Source: Pelatocladus maniniholoensis HA4357-MV3
GTDB lineage: Bacteria; Cyanobacteriota; Cyanobacteriia; Cyanobacteriales; Nostocaceae
Reading direction: 5' to 3'
Assembly: GCA_019359115.1 (NCBI GenBank)
Contig: JAHHHW010000094.1
Coordinates: forward strand, 1-55,482
Length of the DNA: 55,482 nt
Shown: positions 1-8,652 of the stretch, in pieces
Layout: every line of letters starts with the position of its first letter
How positions within the stretch are numbered: position 1 is the first letter of the stretch
The notes under the pieces: generated by a model
What the model was told of the DNA's origin: nothing
Seen by the model: the letters and a program-made list of their open reading frames with translations, nothing else
The model's database searches: none
Made by a program: the position numbers and the translations under genes

Positions 1-1
1 G

Positions 2-82
2 ACGGGGACGGGAAACCGTCTAGTTAAGAGTCGAAGAAGCAAGAACAGTGGTGGAGAGGCACGGATTCATCCTGCCTCGTAA
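2..82 (+). pseudogene. C-terminal tail of an IS200/IS605 TnpB (OrfB) protein, cut by the window edge
   Basis: Frame 2 is open from the window edge to a TAA at 80-82 and reads as a basic, Arg/Lys/Ser-rich tail with the ending GGEARIHPAS. This style of tail, followed at once by a non-coding stretch and a hairpin, is what cyanobacterial TnpB genes of IS200/IS605-type elements show. TnpB is an RNA-guided nuclease that favours retention of the element. Only 26 codons are visible, so catalytic RuvC residues and integrity of the gene cannot be judged. The identification rests mainly on the hairpin context. Confidence 0.5.
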
Positions 83-127
83 CATCATTTGAGAATCCCT
101 GCGGCTTTAGTCCAGGGAGTACGTCAA
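83..127 (+). mobile_element. Right end of an IS200/IS605-family element
   Basis: Just after the TnpB-like stop there is a subterminal hairpin with the perfect stem TCCCTG (96-101) / CAGGGA (113-118) and an 11-base loop, followed by GTACGTCAA. This layout (OrfB stop, about 15-40 bases, imperfect palindrome, short tail) matches right ends of IS200/IS605 elements, which are cut as single strands by a TnpA transposase. The exact junction with host DNA is inferred to lie near 127, because kinase-like coding sequence begins immediately afterwards. Confidence 0.6.
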
Positions 128-129
128 CG

Positions 130-726
130 ACTGAAATTCTTCAACTTCCTGGTTTGTCACCCCAAAAGCAGCAACAAAAGGTTGAGGAAATAGCCAGCGC
201 TGGACAACAACTACAATCGCTGATTAATAGCTTGCTGATCATGGCAAAGTTAGAATCTGGCAAAATGTCTCTCAACTACACAGAAGTAGACTTGAGTGCT
301 ATTTGTATTTCAGCTGTAGCAGATATTGAAGCGATCGCTGCTCAAAAAAATCTCACCCTTGTAAGTGAACTACCTAAACCTGGTGGAGTTGTGAAAGTAG
401 ATGCAGCGATCTTTCGGCGAGTCTTGGATAATTTGCTTTCTAATGCGATTAAGTTCTCGCCGTCAAACTCTCAAGTGATTATACAGGCAGAATATTTAGA
501 ACCAGGTGCTAAAGTGCAAGTTGTTGATTCAGGCCCTGGAGTCAGTAAAGACTTACAACAAAGAATTTTTGAGAAATATGAGATTGGAACTCTGGTGCAA
601 GAAGTTTCGCAAATTGGTTTAGGATTAGCTTTTTGCAAAATGGCGATTGAAGCACATCACGGTATTATCAGAATCGAAGACAATCATCCACGGGGTAGTG
701 TCTTTACGGTATTGCTTGAATCGTGA
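130..726 (+). pseudogene. 5'-truncated histidine kinase (dimerisation helix remnant plus HATPase domain)
   Basis: The protein has the second half of a HisKA dimerisation helix pair (ending near LLIMAKLESGKM) and a complete HATPase_c domain: N box LDNLLSNAIKFSP, G1 box VVDSGPGV, F-box region, and G2 box GLGLAFCKMAIEAHHG. The segment that should hold the phospho-accepting His (H-E-x-R-T-P) and every sensor domain is missing. Coding-like sequence starts at the IS200/IS605 right end, so the insertion probably removed or separated the 5' part. A TTG at 154 could in principle start a shorter product, but it could not autophosphorylate on a HisKA histidine. A terminator hairpin follows the stop. It is best read as a broken kinase unless the 5' half lies beyond the insertion. 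Confidence 0.75.
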
Positions 727-732
727 CATACT

Positions 733-767
733 CCCACACCACAATCTTTAATTTGGTGTGGGCTTTT
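733..767 (+). terminator. Rho-independent-like terminator after the kinase fragment
   Basis: A perfect 9-bp stem, CCCACACCA / TGGTGTGGG, with a 12-base loop is followed by CTTTT. It sits seven bases after the kinase stop. Its presence argues that the next reading frame really starts downstream of it. Confidence 0.7.
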
Positions 768-868
768 CACCTCGCAAATCAGAATTTTGTAGTCAGTTTA
801 TCTTCAACTTTTTTAAGCCTTTGTTAGCCTTCGGATATAAACCGGATAGAGGAAAATCGATATTGCTA

Positions 869-1324
869 GTGCAAAAACGTAATCTAATCTATCTATTATT
901 TACGCTGCTCTTATTGGGTATTCTTGGCTTTTCTTATGTTTCACAGCGATCGCCTATAATCAGTTGTCAGCAATCGGAATTTATTTCCACATCAACAAGT
1001 AATAAATTCTACATTCATCCAGAAAAAATTATTGTTGAGCCTTGGCGCGGTCGGCATCATGTGTATGCTATCTTCATGATTCCCAGTGGACACATCAATG
1101 ATCATTTTCTGAAAGTGACAATAGAAGGAATCAATAGCATCTGCGGAGTCATGACATATCTCGGTGAAAACACCACAGACGGTATTAATGCCAAGCCAGG
1201 ATATTATCTGAGCAAGGGATGGTTGCAAACTCGCATGGCTTTATGGCTAATGTTTCAAGGCAAATATAAACAGTTAAAAGACTCAGATAATTGGATACTG
1301 GGATATACAAAAAAGCAATATTAG
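869..1324 (+). CDS. Hypothetical membrane-anchored protein
   Basis: This is a reading frame of about 151 residues, taking the GTG start at 869. The frame is open further upstream, but that part overlaps the terminator hairpin. It begins VQKRNLIYLLFTLLLLGILG, a positively charged N-terminus followed by one hydrophobic helix, so it is probably a membrane anchor or uncleaved signal. The remaining ~120 residues are soluble, with two cysteines (SCQQ, SICG). I do not recognise a family. It stands alone between the kinase fragment and the repeat-bearing reductase fragment. Confidence 0.5.
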   Translation: MQKRNLIYLLFTLLLLGILGFSYVSQRSPIISCQQSEFISTSTSNKFYIHPEKIIVEPWRGRHHVYAIFMIPSGHINDHFLKVTIEGINSICGVMTYLGENTTDGINAKPGYYLSKGWLQTRMALWLMFQGKYKQLKDSDNWILGYTKKQY

Positions 1325-1437
1325 TTGATGAATTCAAGGTTGTGCAGCTTTTTGTGAAAATCACAATTTTTCTAAATGAAATCGCTTACGGTTGGGAGGA
1401 TTTAAGAATTTTAATTGCTGAAAATAACTGTTAAACA

Positions 1438-1977
1438 TCAAAGTTGGAGCTTTGAGCTTGAGTGTTCTAGTTCAAAGCTTGAGTGTTCTAGTTCAAAGCT
1501 TGGTGATTCTAGTTCAAAGCTTGGCGATTCTAGTTCAAAGCTTGAGTGTTCTAGTTCAAAGCTTGGTGATTCTAGTTCAAAGCTTGGCGATTCTAGTTCA
1601 AAGCTTGGCGATTCTAGTTCAAAGCTTGGCTGTTCTAGTTCAAAGCTTGGCTGTTCTAGTTCAAAGCTTGGCTGTTGTGAGCGATCGCAAGCTTCTATAA
1701 CTTGATCATACTTGAGATGGTTAGCAAAAACTTTAGTGGCATATTCGGCGCGATCGCGAACATCAGATAATGCTTCAGCAACAATACGTTCTGAGTGTCC
1801 ATCACCATATACCTCAGCAGTATCTATCGTAGTAATACCTGCTTCAAAAGCTGCACGTATGGTTCTAATCGAATCTGCATCTTCAATTCCCACCCACGCT
1901 TTTTTACCAGCTTGCCAAGTTCCCATCAATATGGGTGTAATTTTAACTTCCGATCCACCCAAGCGTCGCTTTTGCAT
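1438..1977 (-). pseudogene. Aldo/keto reductase N-terminal fragment ending in heptapeptide repeats
   Basis: The first ~100 residues are a clear aldo/keto reductase N-terminus: RRLGGSEVKITPILMGTW, then the strand and helix ending in the catalytic-region motif TTIDTAEVYGDGHSE (Asp and Tyr of the AKR tetrad), then a VFANHLKYDQVIEACDRS segment. In intact enzymes this leads into the strand carrying the catalytic His and on to about 310 residues. Here the homology stops abruptly at the 21-bp array, which adds ten SFELE-type heptapeptides before a stop. Two thirds of the barrel is missing, including most of the NADPH site, so it cannot be a working AKR. It is divergent from ilvA. Confidence 0.8.
1465..1674. 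repeat. Ten tandem copies of a 21-bp repeat
   Basis: The unit is TTCTAGTTCAAAGCTTGRNKR-like, with period exactly 21 bases and ten consecutive copies; variation is confined to the last few bases (GAGTG, GGTGA, GGCGA, GGCTG). A degenerate copy precedes it at about 1444-1464. Because 21 is a multiple of three the array is open in several frames. On the minus strand it encodes a heptapeptide repeat, x-P/S-S-F-E-L-E. Each copy contains an AAGCTT site. Confidence 0.95.
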
Positions 1978-2113
1978 GTTTCGATCCCAATTAATAATAC
2001 TCTTTTGATCTTAAGCATCCGAAGGTTATCACAGTTATTCCAAAAGTCACAAAACAGGTACACAACTGCCGTAAAATGAACTCTATTCGGCATCTATCAA
2101 CCTGTTCACGCCC

Positions 2114-3625
2114 ATGCTTTGTGATTATCTGGTACAAATTCTGACCGCTCGCGTTTACGATGTTGCCCAAGAAACACCATTAGAATACGCTCCAAATTTA
2201 TCTGCACGGTTGAATAACAAGCTACTACTAAAACGCGAAGATATGCAGTCAGTATTTTCCTTTAAGCTGCGTGGTGCTTATAACAAGATGGCAAATCTAC
2301 CCCCAGATCTGCTTGCTCAGGGTGTAATTGCTGCATCTGCGGGAAACCATGCTCAAGGTGTGGCTCTTGGTGCGCGCGAATTGGGAACACAAGCAATTAT
2401 TGTTATGCCAGTAACCACACCCCAGGTAAAGATAGATGCAGTCAGAGCGCGTGGCGGCGAGGTGGTATTATATGGTGATACCTATGATGATGCCTATACT
2501 TACGCTCGTCAACTTGAGGCAGAAAAAGGCTTAACTTTTATTCATCCCTTTGATGATCCCGATGTCATTGCTGGACAGGGAACCATCGGTATGGAAATTC
2601 TCCGCCAATACCAGCAACCCATCCATGCAATTTTTGTCGCGATTGGGGGAGGTGGATTGATTTCTGGGATTGCAGCTTATGTAAAACGGTTACGTCCAGA
2701 GATCAAGATGATTGGGGTTGAGCCAGTAGATGCAGATGCTATGTATCAATCACTGCAAGCTGGTCAACGGGTACGTTTGTCCCAAGTCGGCTTATTTGCT
2801 GACGGTGTAGCAGTACGAGAAGTAGGAGAAGAAACCTTCCGACTGTGTCAGCAGTATGTCGATGATATCATTTTGGTTGATACGGATGATATTTGTGCAG
2901 CAATAAAAGATGTGTTTGAAGATACAAGGTCAATTGTAGAACCTGCGGGAGCATTGGCGATCGCAGGCGCTAAAGCCTATGTAGAACGAGAACAAATTCA
3001 AGGACAAACATTAATAGCTGTTGCTTGTGGCGCGAATATGAACTTTGATCGCCTCCGCTTTGTTGCAGAACGAGCTGAACTAGGTGAACGCCGTGAAGCT
3101 ATCTTTGCAGTAGCAATTCCAGAAGAACGGGGAAGTTTGCGCCAATTTTGTGAATGTATGGGTAGACGCAATCTGACTGAGTTTAACTATCGAATTGCTG
3201 ATCAAAAAGAAGCTCATATTTTTGTCGGTGTGCAAATCGAAAATCGTAGCGATCGCGCAAAATTGGTTACAACTTTTGAAAGTTGTGGATTCAAGACAAT
3301 TGACTTAACCGATGACGAACTGACAAAATTACACTTGCGCCACATGGTAGGCGGACATTCTCTTCTCGCTCACAATGAATTACTCTACCGCTTCGAGTTT
3401 CCCGAACGCCCTGGCGCATTGATGAAATTTGTCAATTCTATGAATCCCAACTGGAATATTAGTATGTTCCACTACCGCAACAACGGGGCAGATTACGGGA
3501 GGATTGTAGTAGGAATCCAAGTTCCTCCTCACGAGATGGAAAAGTGGCAGGCTTTTTTAGATACACTTGGCTATCGTTACTGGGATGAAAACAAAAATCC
3601 GGCGTATAAGCTATTTTTAGGTTAG
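2114..3625 (+). CDS. ilvA: Threonine dehydratase, biosynthetic
   Basis: Converts L-threonine to 2-oxobutanoate and ammonia, the first step of isoleucine synthesis; cytosolic and PLP-dependent. The fold-type II PLP site is visible: the Schiff-base Lys about residue 51 in SVFSFKLRGAYNKM, SAGNHAQG around 76-83, and the phosphate-binding glycine loop IGGGGLISG. About 503 residues with a C-terminal regulatory region of two ACT-like repeats (FAVAIPEERGSLRQFCE and YRFEFPERPGALMKF), the length and layout of the allosteric, isoleucine-inhibited biosynthetic enzyme rather than the short catabolic TdcB. The ATG at 2114 gives an N-terminus of normal length. It is convergent with the FetB-like gene, only 23 bases away. 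Confidence 0.95.
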   Translation: MLCDYLVQILTARVYDVAQETPLEYAPNLSARLNNKLLLKREDMQSVFSFKLRGAYNKMANLPPDLLAQGVIAASAGNHAQGVALGARELGTQAIIVMPVTTPQVKIDAVRARGGEVVLYGDTYDDAYTYARQLEAEKGLTFIHPFDDPDVIAGQGTIGMEILRQYQQPIHAIFVAIGGGGLISGIAAYVKRLRPEIKMIGVEPVDADAMYQSLQAGQRVRLSQVGLFADGVAVREVGEETFRLCQQYVDDIILVDTDDICAAIKDVFEDTRSIVEPAGALAIAGAKAYVEREQIQGQTLIAVACGANMNFDRLRFVAERAELGERREAIFAVAIPEERGSLRQFCECMGRRNLTEFNYRIADQKEAHIFVGVQIENRSDRAKLVTTFESCGFKTIDLTDDELTKLHLRHMVGGHSLLAHNELLYRFEFPERPGALMKFVNSMNPNWNISMFHYRNNGADYGRIVVGIQVPPHEMEKWQAFLDTLGYRYWDENKNPAYKLFLG

Positions 3626-3648
3626 AAAAATGGGCAAACAATAGCAGC

Positions 3649-4446
3649 CTAATCCAGCTTACGTAATAAATCTGTGAACTGGTGATCTCGATTAAACAAA
3701 ACAAGAAAAGCTAGGATGACAACACCCATAGTGGCGATCGCAACTCCTGCTGCCTGTGCAAAAATAATTACAATCTGGTAGCGGATAGCATCACTAGGAT
3801 TTGCCCCAGCGAGAATTTGACCAGTCATCATTCCTGGTAGGCTAACTAATCCCATCACCATCATCGAATTAATTGTAGGAATCATTCCGGTTCTCAGAGC
3901 TTCTCTAATAGTTTGATGTGCTGCTTCCCAACGAGTTGCACCAAGAGTCAGTAGCGCTTCTATTTCAAAACGCCGACTGGTTAAATCCTCCATAAACCGA
4001 TCTAAACTCAAAGATGTACCAGTAAGGGCATTACCCAAGACCATACCCAAAAGTGGAATCAGATACTGAGGCTCGTACCAAGGCTGTACGCGCAGAATAC
4101 CGCTAACTATTATCCCCGTGACTAAAAATGAACCGCTCAAAAGCGAAATAAAATTGTTCAAATAAATACCATTAAATCGTCTGCGCGTACGGTTGACACT
4201 AGACACTACAGCAATAACTGTCATGCCCAAAGCCAAAAGTATGATCAAAATAGGATTACTGAGAGTAAACACCCACTGCAAAATGTACCCTACCATCAAC
4301 AACTGTACTACCATCCGTAGTGAGGCTATCCCTAGACTCTGCTCCAGTCCCAACCGTAAACTAAAGGAAAGCACTATATTGATAACAATAAACAAAGTCG
4401 CCAAAGCCAATTGTCCATAACTAATCTGGATATAATTGGTTTCCAT
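3649..4446 (-). CDS. ABC transporter permease, FetB/YbbM (UPF0014) family
   Basis: An integral membrane protein of about 265 residues with roughly seven hydrophobic helices. It carries the family signature around LLGMVLGNALTGTSLSLDRF and the GATRWEAAHQTIREALRTGM coupling segment. In E. coli, FetA-FetB has been linked to iron export and oxidative-stress tolerance; plant STAR/ALS3 relatives act in metal tolerance. The exact substrate here is unknown. The ATG at 4446 overlaps the upstream ATPase stop (TGATG), so the two are translationally coupled. A TTG one codon earlier is also possible. Confidence 0.85.
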   Translation of the reverse strand: METNYIQISYGQLALATLFIVINIVLSFSLRLGLEQSLGIASLRMVVQLLMVGYILQWVFTLSNPILIILLALGMTVIAVVSSVNRTRRRFNGIYLNNFISLLSGSFLVTGIIVSGILRVQPWYEPQYLIPLLGMVLGNALTGTSLSLDRFMEDLTSRRFEIEALLTLGATRWEAAHQTIREALRTGMIPTINSMMVMGLVSLPGMMTGQILAGANPSDAIRYQIVIIFAQAAGVAIATMGVVILAFLVLFNRDHQFTDLLRKLD

Positions 4447-5153
4447 CAATCTTTTTCCTTTTCCTTCAAGGTAATTTGGCGATTGGTAATACGTTGCAAC
4501 TGAGTAGAATCATGACTTGTCCAAAGATACGCTCTGTGTGGTTGTTCATTTTGCCAAGCTGCAACTAAAGCCTCTAAACTTTGAGCAGTTAACGCATCCA
4601 GTGAGGCGGTGGGTTCATCTAGTAGCAGTATAGAAGGTGAAAGTTGCAAAGCTCGTAAAAAAGCGACTATCTGCGCCTCACCGCCAGAAAGAGCGCTCAC
4701 CGGACGCTGTAAAAAATCAGGCGTTTTATGCAAAAGATCTAGATAATTGAGAATCAATTCGCGATTGTAAACTAGATGACGGTGGACTGCTAATCGATAA
4801 ACTTGCTGGAGATTTTCCTCTACAGCTCCTTCCCAAAGAGCTGGTCGCTGATGCAAGTAAATAATTTGGGAACGATAGCTAGGCATAAAATAAGAGCCAA
4901 TATCCTGTCCCTGAAACATAATTTTTCCTGCTTGCACTGGATCGAGACCAGCTAATGTCCGTAACAGTAGGCTTTTCCCAGAACCAGAAGCTCCAACCAC
5001 TGCGATTTGTTCACCTGAAAATACTTGAAAATTTAGGTTACTCCAGATCCAGCGTTCCTCAACTTTTCGACTTAAGTCTTGGACACAGAGAATAGGGTTG
5101 TTGGGAGACAATTCTAGCTTAGTAGTCTGGTTTTTGGTAAGTTGATTTTTCAT
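4446..5153 (-). CDS. ABC transporter ATP-binding protein, FetA/YbbL family
   Basis: A single nucleotide-binding domain of about 235 residues with Walker A GASGSGKS, signature LSGGEAQI, Walker [13 protein letters not shown] and the H-loop WTSHDSTQ. It is the energising partner of the overlapping permease. I chose the ATG at 5153 because GGGAGA lies just upstream on the minus strand. The frame is open to 5228, but that longer version would run into the end of the acylase gene. The three minus-strand genes (acylase, ATPase, permease) are tightly packed and probably co-transcribed. Confidence 0.88.
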   Translation of the reverse strand: MKNQLTKNQTTKLELSPNNPILCVQDLSRKVEERWIWSNLNFQVFSGEQIAVVGASGSGKSLLLRTLAGLDPVQAGKIMFQGQDIGSYFMPSYRSQIIYLHQRPALWEGAVEENLQQVYRLAVHRHLVYNRELILNYLDLLHKTPDFLQRPVSALSGGEAQIVAFLRALQLSPSILLLDEPTASLDALTAQSLEALVAAWQNEQPHRAYLWTSHDSTQLQRITNRQITLKEKEKD

Positions 5154-5173
5154 AGCTGTCTCCCGATTAATTT

Positions 5174-7291
5174 TTAGAATAGTTTGCGTTCTTCTAGATG
5201 GGCAAGAATATCTGAGCGCGATCGCCATACAGGACGCAGCTTTTTGTTGGCAAACATCTGTAACTGGTCGTTAGTATGGGGTGATCCGGGTTGAGTTGCA
5301 TTACCATAACTAGTTAGTGCCATTGCTCGTATTGGGTTAGAAAATTCAATTGCAGCAACATACGAATCACCAGCAACCGCTTGGAACTGTCCGTTTTCAC
5401 TAGGAGCAAAATTGATCGCACGGAAAATTCCCAAGTTACCATCTCCACCATTTGCAGGCAAATCCACATTACCCAACCTTAAGCGAAAAACTTTTCCCCA
5501 CGCTACATCCAGCGTCCCATAAGTTTTTTCTACCTGAGTTGCTACTGCTTGGAGTGTTGCAACTGCAATTTTTGGATCAGCTAAACCATCGGGTGTGGTG
5601 CGGGGAGATTTTTCACTCCAAGGTTTACTAAACGTTTTATCCAAGTCCATTTGTTGAACCCAAAAGGCAAATAGTACTGCTCCCCGACTATCTACATTCG
5701 CTTGGCGATCCCAGGTTTCCAAGACACTAGCTGCTCGCCGTCCTAACTCATTACCATACTTGCGTGCAGCCGGAATTAAATCATCCAGTATACGATCAGC
5801 CAATTCCATGCGAGTAGAGTGCTTGTCTGCAACCATTTGATCAAAAGAGATTTTTTTATCCTCAGCCAACATTTTTACAGAGCGTTGTGAGCGGAAATCC
5901 ATGAAATGAGGAGCTATGTAAGGCGGATAATTATCAGGATTAATCGCGACTGGAAACGTAGTTGTCCAAGGTGGGTCATTTGTATTTTGCAACCAGCCAC
6001 TTTTAGGATCAACTATGCGCGGTAAATCTTGGTAAGGATGAATTTTTGTCCATAAGGTTTTAGATGTATTTCCTGGGATTATGCTTTCCCAGTATTTGAA
6101 ATCACCATTTGAGCGCACTGGAACTTGACCATTGAATAGGTGCATAATATGCCCTTGTTTATCCGCATACATCACCGTAAACATTGATAGTTGTAGGCGC
6201 TTGAGTGCGGTTTCAAATTGCTTGAGGTTTTGGGAACACGCCATATCCCACCACTGCTGGAGTACACCTGGTCGGTCAAGACCTGCAACTCTCAGTGCAA
6301 AGGCTTTACCATTTTTCTCGGTGACTACAGGGCCGTGGACAGAACTTTTCACTACTAATGCTTGCTCTTCCAAAGAGCCATTTTTCTGCTTCACCTTCAA
6401 CGAGAGGGTTTTTGTGTCGAAGTTACGAACTTTGCCATCAAAGCGATAACCTTTACTTGCCAGTGTAAGTTCATAAACATCCCAGCCATCGTAGGTGTTA
6501 ACAGTGTGAGTCCAGCCTAAGTTGTTGTTAAATGCGATCGCCAATACAGGAATACCGACAAGTGTTGCTCCGTAAGCATCAATTCCTGGTGCAGTGATCT
6601 GAGCTTCATACCACAAAAATAAATCTGACCAAGGTAGATGTGGGTTTGCCAAGAGCATTGCCTTGCCACTGGTAGAATGACTTGGTGCGATCGCCCAACC
6701 ATTTGATCCTGCTGGCGATTTTTCTTTGCTTAAGCCTAATACTTGCTCTGGATTGACTACAAAGGTGAAATTGAGTACCCGATGTAGGTGAGCCATGACA
6801 TCTTCTGGCTTGACAGGTAGCACCACTTCCACTTCATCGTCAATCAACTTCGGATTTTGGGAAGCATAAGCATTGATCCCAGCCGCAAAAGCATCAAGAT
6901 AACTCCGAAAAGTAAGACTTTGTGCCTTGTACCAAGTACGAGCGCGTTCTGGTATTCCTGTTGTCAGTACCCATTGGTCTGACTGTGTGTATTCCTCTCC
7001 CCAGTATTCGGCTGCGCGTCCTCGTGCTTGACCATAGAGACGCAAAAGCAAATCTCCATGACTTTGCATTTGCGACCAACCGAAAGCATAAAATGCACTC
7101 TGGTTATCTTTTCCGTATATATGCGGTACTCCAAAGGTATCCCATAATATCTCTGTAGATTTTGTTGGTACGGCTATAGTGCGACTGCCTACAAACAAAA
7201 CCATTATCAAACTAAGTATTAAGGGTAAAACACGTATAGATTTTCTTTCGTTAACCCTGAGTAAAATATCAATCCTCATTACCACCACCAT
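5174..7291 (-). CDS. Secreted penicillin acylase-family N-terminal nucleophile hydrolase
   Basis: A protein of about 700 residues with an N-terminal hydrophobic signal (residues ~20-40, [15 protein letters not shown]) and an Ntn-hydrolase precursor layout: an alpha chain of ~195 residues, then the autocleavage site AGSNGWA, whose Ser (about 196) becomes the catalytic N-terminal nucleophile of the beta chain. The oxyanion/catalytic Asn region (NTNDPPW) and the [10 protein letters not shown] strand fit the family, which hydrolyses amide bonds of acylated substrates: penicillins, acyl-homoserine lactones (AiiC of Anabaena), or, for PvdQ, the fatty-acyl chain of a siderophore precursor. The product should be periplasmic. 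A second ATG four codons in is an alternative start. The substrate cannot be read from sequence; see findings for the iron-transport context. Confidence 0.88.
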   Translation of the reverse strand: MVVVMRIDILLRVNERKSIRVLPLILSLIMVLFVGSRTIAVPTKSTEILWDTFGVPHIYGKDNQSAFYAFGWSQMQSHGDLLLRLYGQARGRAAEYWGEEYTQSDQWVLTTGIPERARTWYKAQSLTFRSYLDAFAAGINAYASQNPKLIDDEVEVVLPVKPEDVMAHLHRVLNFTFVVNPEQVLGLSKEKSPAGSNGWAIAPSHSTSGKAMLLANPHLPWSDLFLWYEAQITAPGIDAYGATLVGIPVLAIAFNNNLGWTHTVNTYDGWDVYELTLASKGYRFDGKVRNFDTKTLSLKVKQKNGSLEEQALVVKSSVHGPVVTEKNGKAFALRVAGLDRPGVLQQWWDMACSQNLKQFETALKRLQLSMFTVMYADKQGHIMHLFNGQVPVRSNGDFKYWESIIPGNTSKTLWTKIHPYQDLPRIVDPKSGWLQNTNDPPWTTTFPVAINPDNYPPYIAPHFMDFRSQRSVKMLAEDKKISFDQMVADKHSTRMELADRILDDLIPAARKYGNELGRRAASVLETWDRQANVDSRGAVLFAFWVQQMDLDKTFSKPWSEKSPRTTPDGLADPKIAVATLQAVATQVEKTYGTLDVAWGKVFRLRLGNVDLPANGGDGNLGIFRAINFAPSENGQFQAVAGDSYVAAIEFSNPIRAMALTSYGNATQPGSPHTNDQLQMFANKKLRPVWRSRSDILAHLEERKLF

Positions 7292-7349
7292 GTGCAGGTG
7301 TAACGCCTGGTGACTGAAACTGCATAATCGTTATTTGTTATTTGTCAAT

Positions 7350-7363
7350 CCAAAATCCAAAAT
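7350..7363. repeat. Two heptamer (STRR-type) repeats CCAAAAT
   Basis: CCAAAATCCAAAAT is followed by TGTTTGA. The same heptamers and the same trailing TGTTTGA occur at 27514-27541 ahead of the polysaccharide locus. This is the short tandemly repeated repetitive sequence class common in Nostocales. Confidence 0.8.
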
Positions 7364-7525
7364 TGTTTGACGAATAACAAAGCAGATTCAGGTTGATCTA
7401 ACAATACCACTTTATTGAGAAACTATATCAAAGCTTAAACACAATGCCTTATCCGTGTTTTAAAATCGTTAAATAGCTATGTGTTCTCCAAAATAATGTA
7501 ATGTATATATAAATTTATCAAGAAA

Positions 7526-7544
7526 GATTATCAATTCAATGATT
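7526..7544. promoter_or_regulatory. Weak Fur-box-like imperfect palindrome upstream of the importer operon
   Basis: GATTATCAATTCAATGATT is a 19-base AT-rich imperfect dyad that loosely resembles GATAATGATAATCATTATC. It lies between the divergent acylase and importer genes, about 75 bases before the importer ATG. Roughly 12 of 19 positions are symmetric by eye, so it is only suggestive. The rest of the 330-base spacer is AT-rich with no gene. Confidence 0.25.
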
Positions 7545-7620
7545 AAAAAGCTGTTAAATATTGAGAGTGCCAAATAAAAAACAGATAACTAGCACCAGTG
7601 TCATATCTTCAAGCCACAGC

Positions 7621-8652
7621 ATGACAAAAACAACTACAGCATTACTTAGAGGCTGGAAGATGCCTCCGATAAAATCCTTAGTAGGTCTGCTTCTGGGACT
7701 GATACTCCTACTAGTTTGTTTAGTATACAGCGTCACACTAGGAGCAGCAGAAATACCTTTGGATAAGATTTTGGCATCTTTTGTCAGCTTTGATGGTTCC
7801 TATGAACACTTAGTAATCCAGACTGTAAGATTACCGCGATCGCTCATCGCTATTCTTGTGGGATCAGCCCTTGCAGTATCCGGAGCGTTAATGCAAGGTT
7901 TGACGCGCAACCCCCTGGCAGACCCAGGAATTTTGGGAATAGAATCAGGAGCAGCACTGGCTGTAGTTGTAACAGTTTTCGTTTTGGGTAGTTCATCTTT
8001 GAGTGTTTTAACCATTGTGGCTTTTTTGGGGGCAGGAGCCACAGCAATGTTAGTTTACTTTCTTGGTTCTCTAGGACGGGGAGGAGCTACCCCACTGAAT
8101 CTAACAGTAGCAGGCGCAGCGCTGACGGCTCTGATTTCTTCCCTTACCACTGCTATTCTCATCGTCAGTCAACGCACCTTAGAAGAAATTAGATTTTGGT
8201 TAGCCGGTTCATTGGCAGGTCGAGATACTAATATATTCTTCCAAGCATTACCTTTTGTCGCTATTGGACTAGTAGTTGCTTTTGTTCTTGGTAGACAGAT
8301 TACTACCATGAGTCTCGGTGAAGATGTAGCCAAAAGCTTAGGTCAACAGACAGCTTGGATAAAAATAATTACCGCGATTAGTGTTGTTTTACTAGCAGGA
8401 AGTTCAGTATCGCTTGCAGGGCCAATTGGTTTTATTGGCTTAGTCGTTCCTCACATTGTGAGATTTTTCATTAAAGCCGATTATCGTTGGATTTTGCCTT
8501 ACTCGGCAATTGTAGGCGCAATTTTGATCCTCGTTGCAGATATTGGCGCCCGTGTGTTATTTAAACCACAGGAATTACCTGTAGGTATCATGACAGCAGT
8601 GGTTGGCGCTCCTTTTTTTGTGTACTTGGCTAAGTCAAAGGTGAAAAAATGA
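7621..8652 (+). CDS. FecCD-family ABC transporter permease (first subunit)
   Basis: A polytopic permease (about 343 residues, nine to ten hydrophobic helices) of the BtuC/FecCD family, which imports ferric siderophores, haem or cobalamin. Family motifs are present: LPRSLIAILVGSALAVSGAL, GLTRNPLADPGILGI, and the coupling region GPIGFIGLVVPHIVRF followed by LPVGIMTAVVGAPFF. I prefer the ATG at 7621 because it gives a standard N-terminus; a TTG 20 codons upstream is in frame. The TGA overlaps the ATG of the next permease by four bases, indicating coupled translation. No substrate-binding protein is adjacent. Confidence 0.92.
   Translation: MTKTTTALLRGWKMPPIKSLVGLLLGLILLLVCLVYSVTLGAAEIPLDKILASFVSFDGSYEHLVIQTVRLPRSLIAILVGSALAVSGALMQGLTRNPLADPGILGIESGAALAVVVTVFVLGSSSLSVLTIVAFLGAGATAMLVYFLGSLGRGGATPLNLTVAGAALTALISSLTTAILIVSQRTLEEIRFWLAGSLAGRDTNIFFQALPFVAIGLVVAFVLGRQITTMSLGEDVAKSLGQQTAWIKIITAISVVLLAGSSVSLAGPIGFIGLVVPHIVRFFIKADYRWILPYSAIVGAILILVADIGARVLFKPQELPVGIMTAVVGAPFFVYLAKSKVKK

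Noticed and set aside
992-1228. A 78-codon minus-strand frame opposite the hypothetical protein
   Set aside because: No ribosome site and no family resemblance. The plus-strand frame has a coherent membrane anchor and better composition.
1465-1674. The 21-bp array as a CRISPR
   Set aside because: Units are contiguous with no spacers and no cas genes are nearby.
1415-1705. Plus-strand frames through the 21-bp array encoding SSSKLGD and VLVQSLA repeats
   Set aside because: They are by-products of a repeat whose length is a multiple of three. The minus-strand frame continues a recognisable reductase, so the plus frames are shadows.
1712-2079. Plus-strand frames opposite the aldo/keto reductase fragment and its upstream region
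   Set aside because: The minus strand carries clear AKR motifs here, so these frames are complementary noise.
7526-7544. A confident Fur box controlling the importer
   Set aside because: The dyad matches the consensus only loosely, so it is listed with low confidence and not used as proof of iron control.
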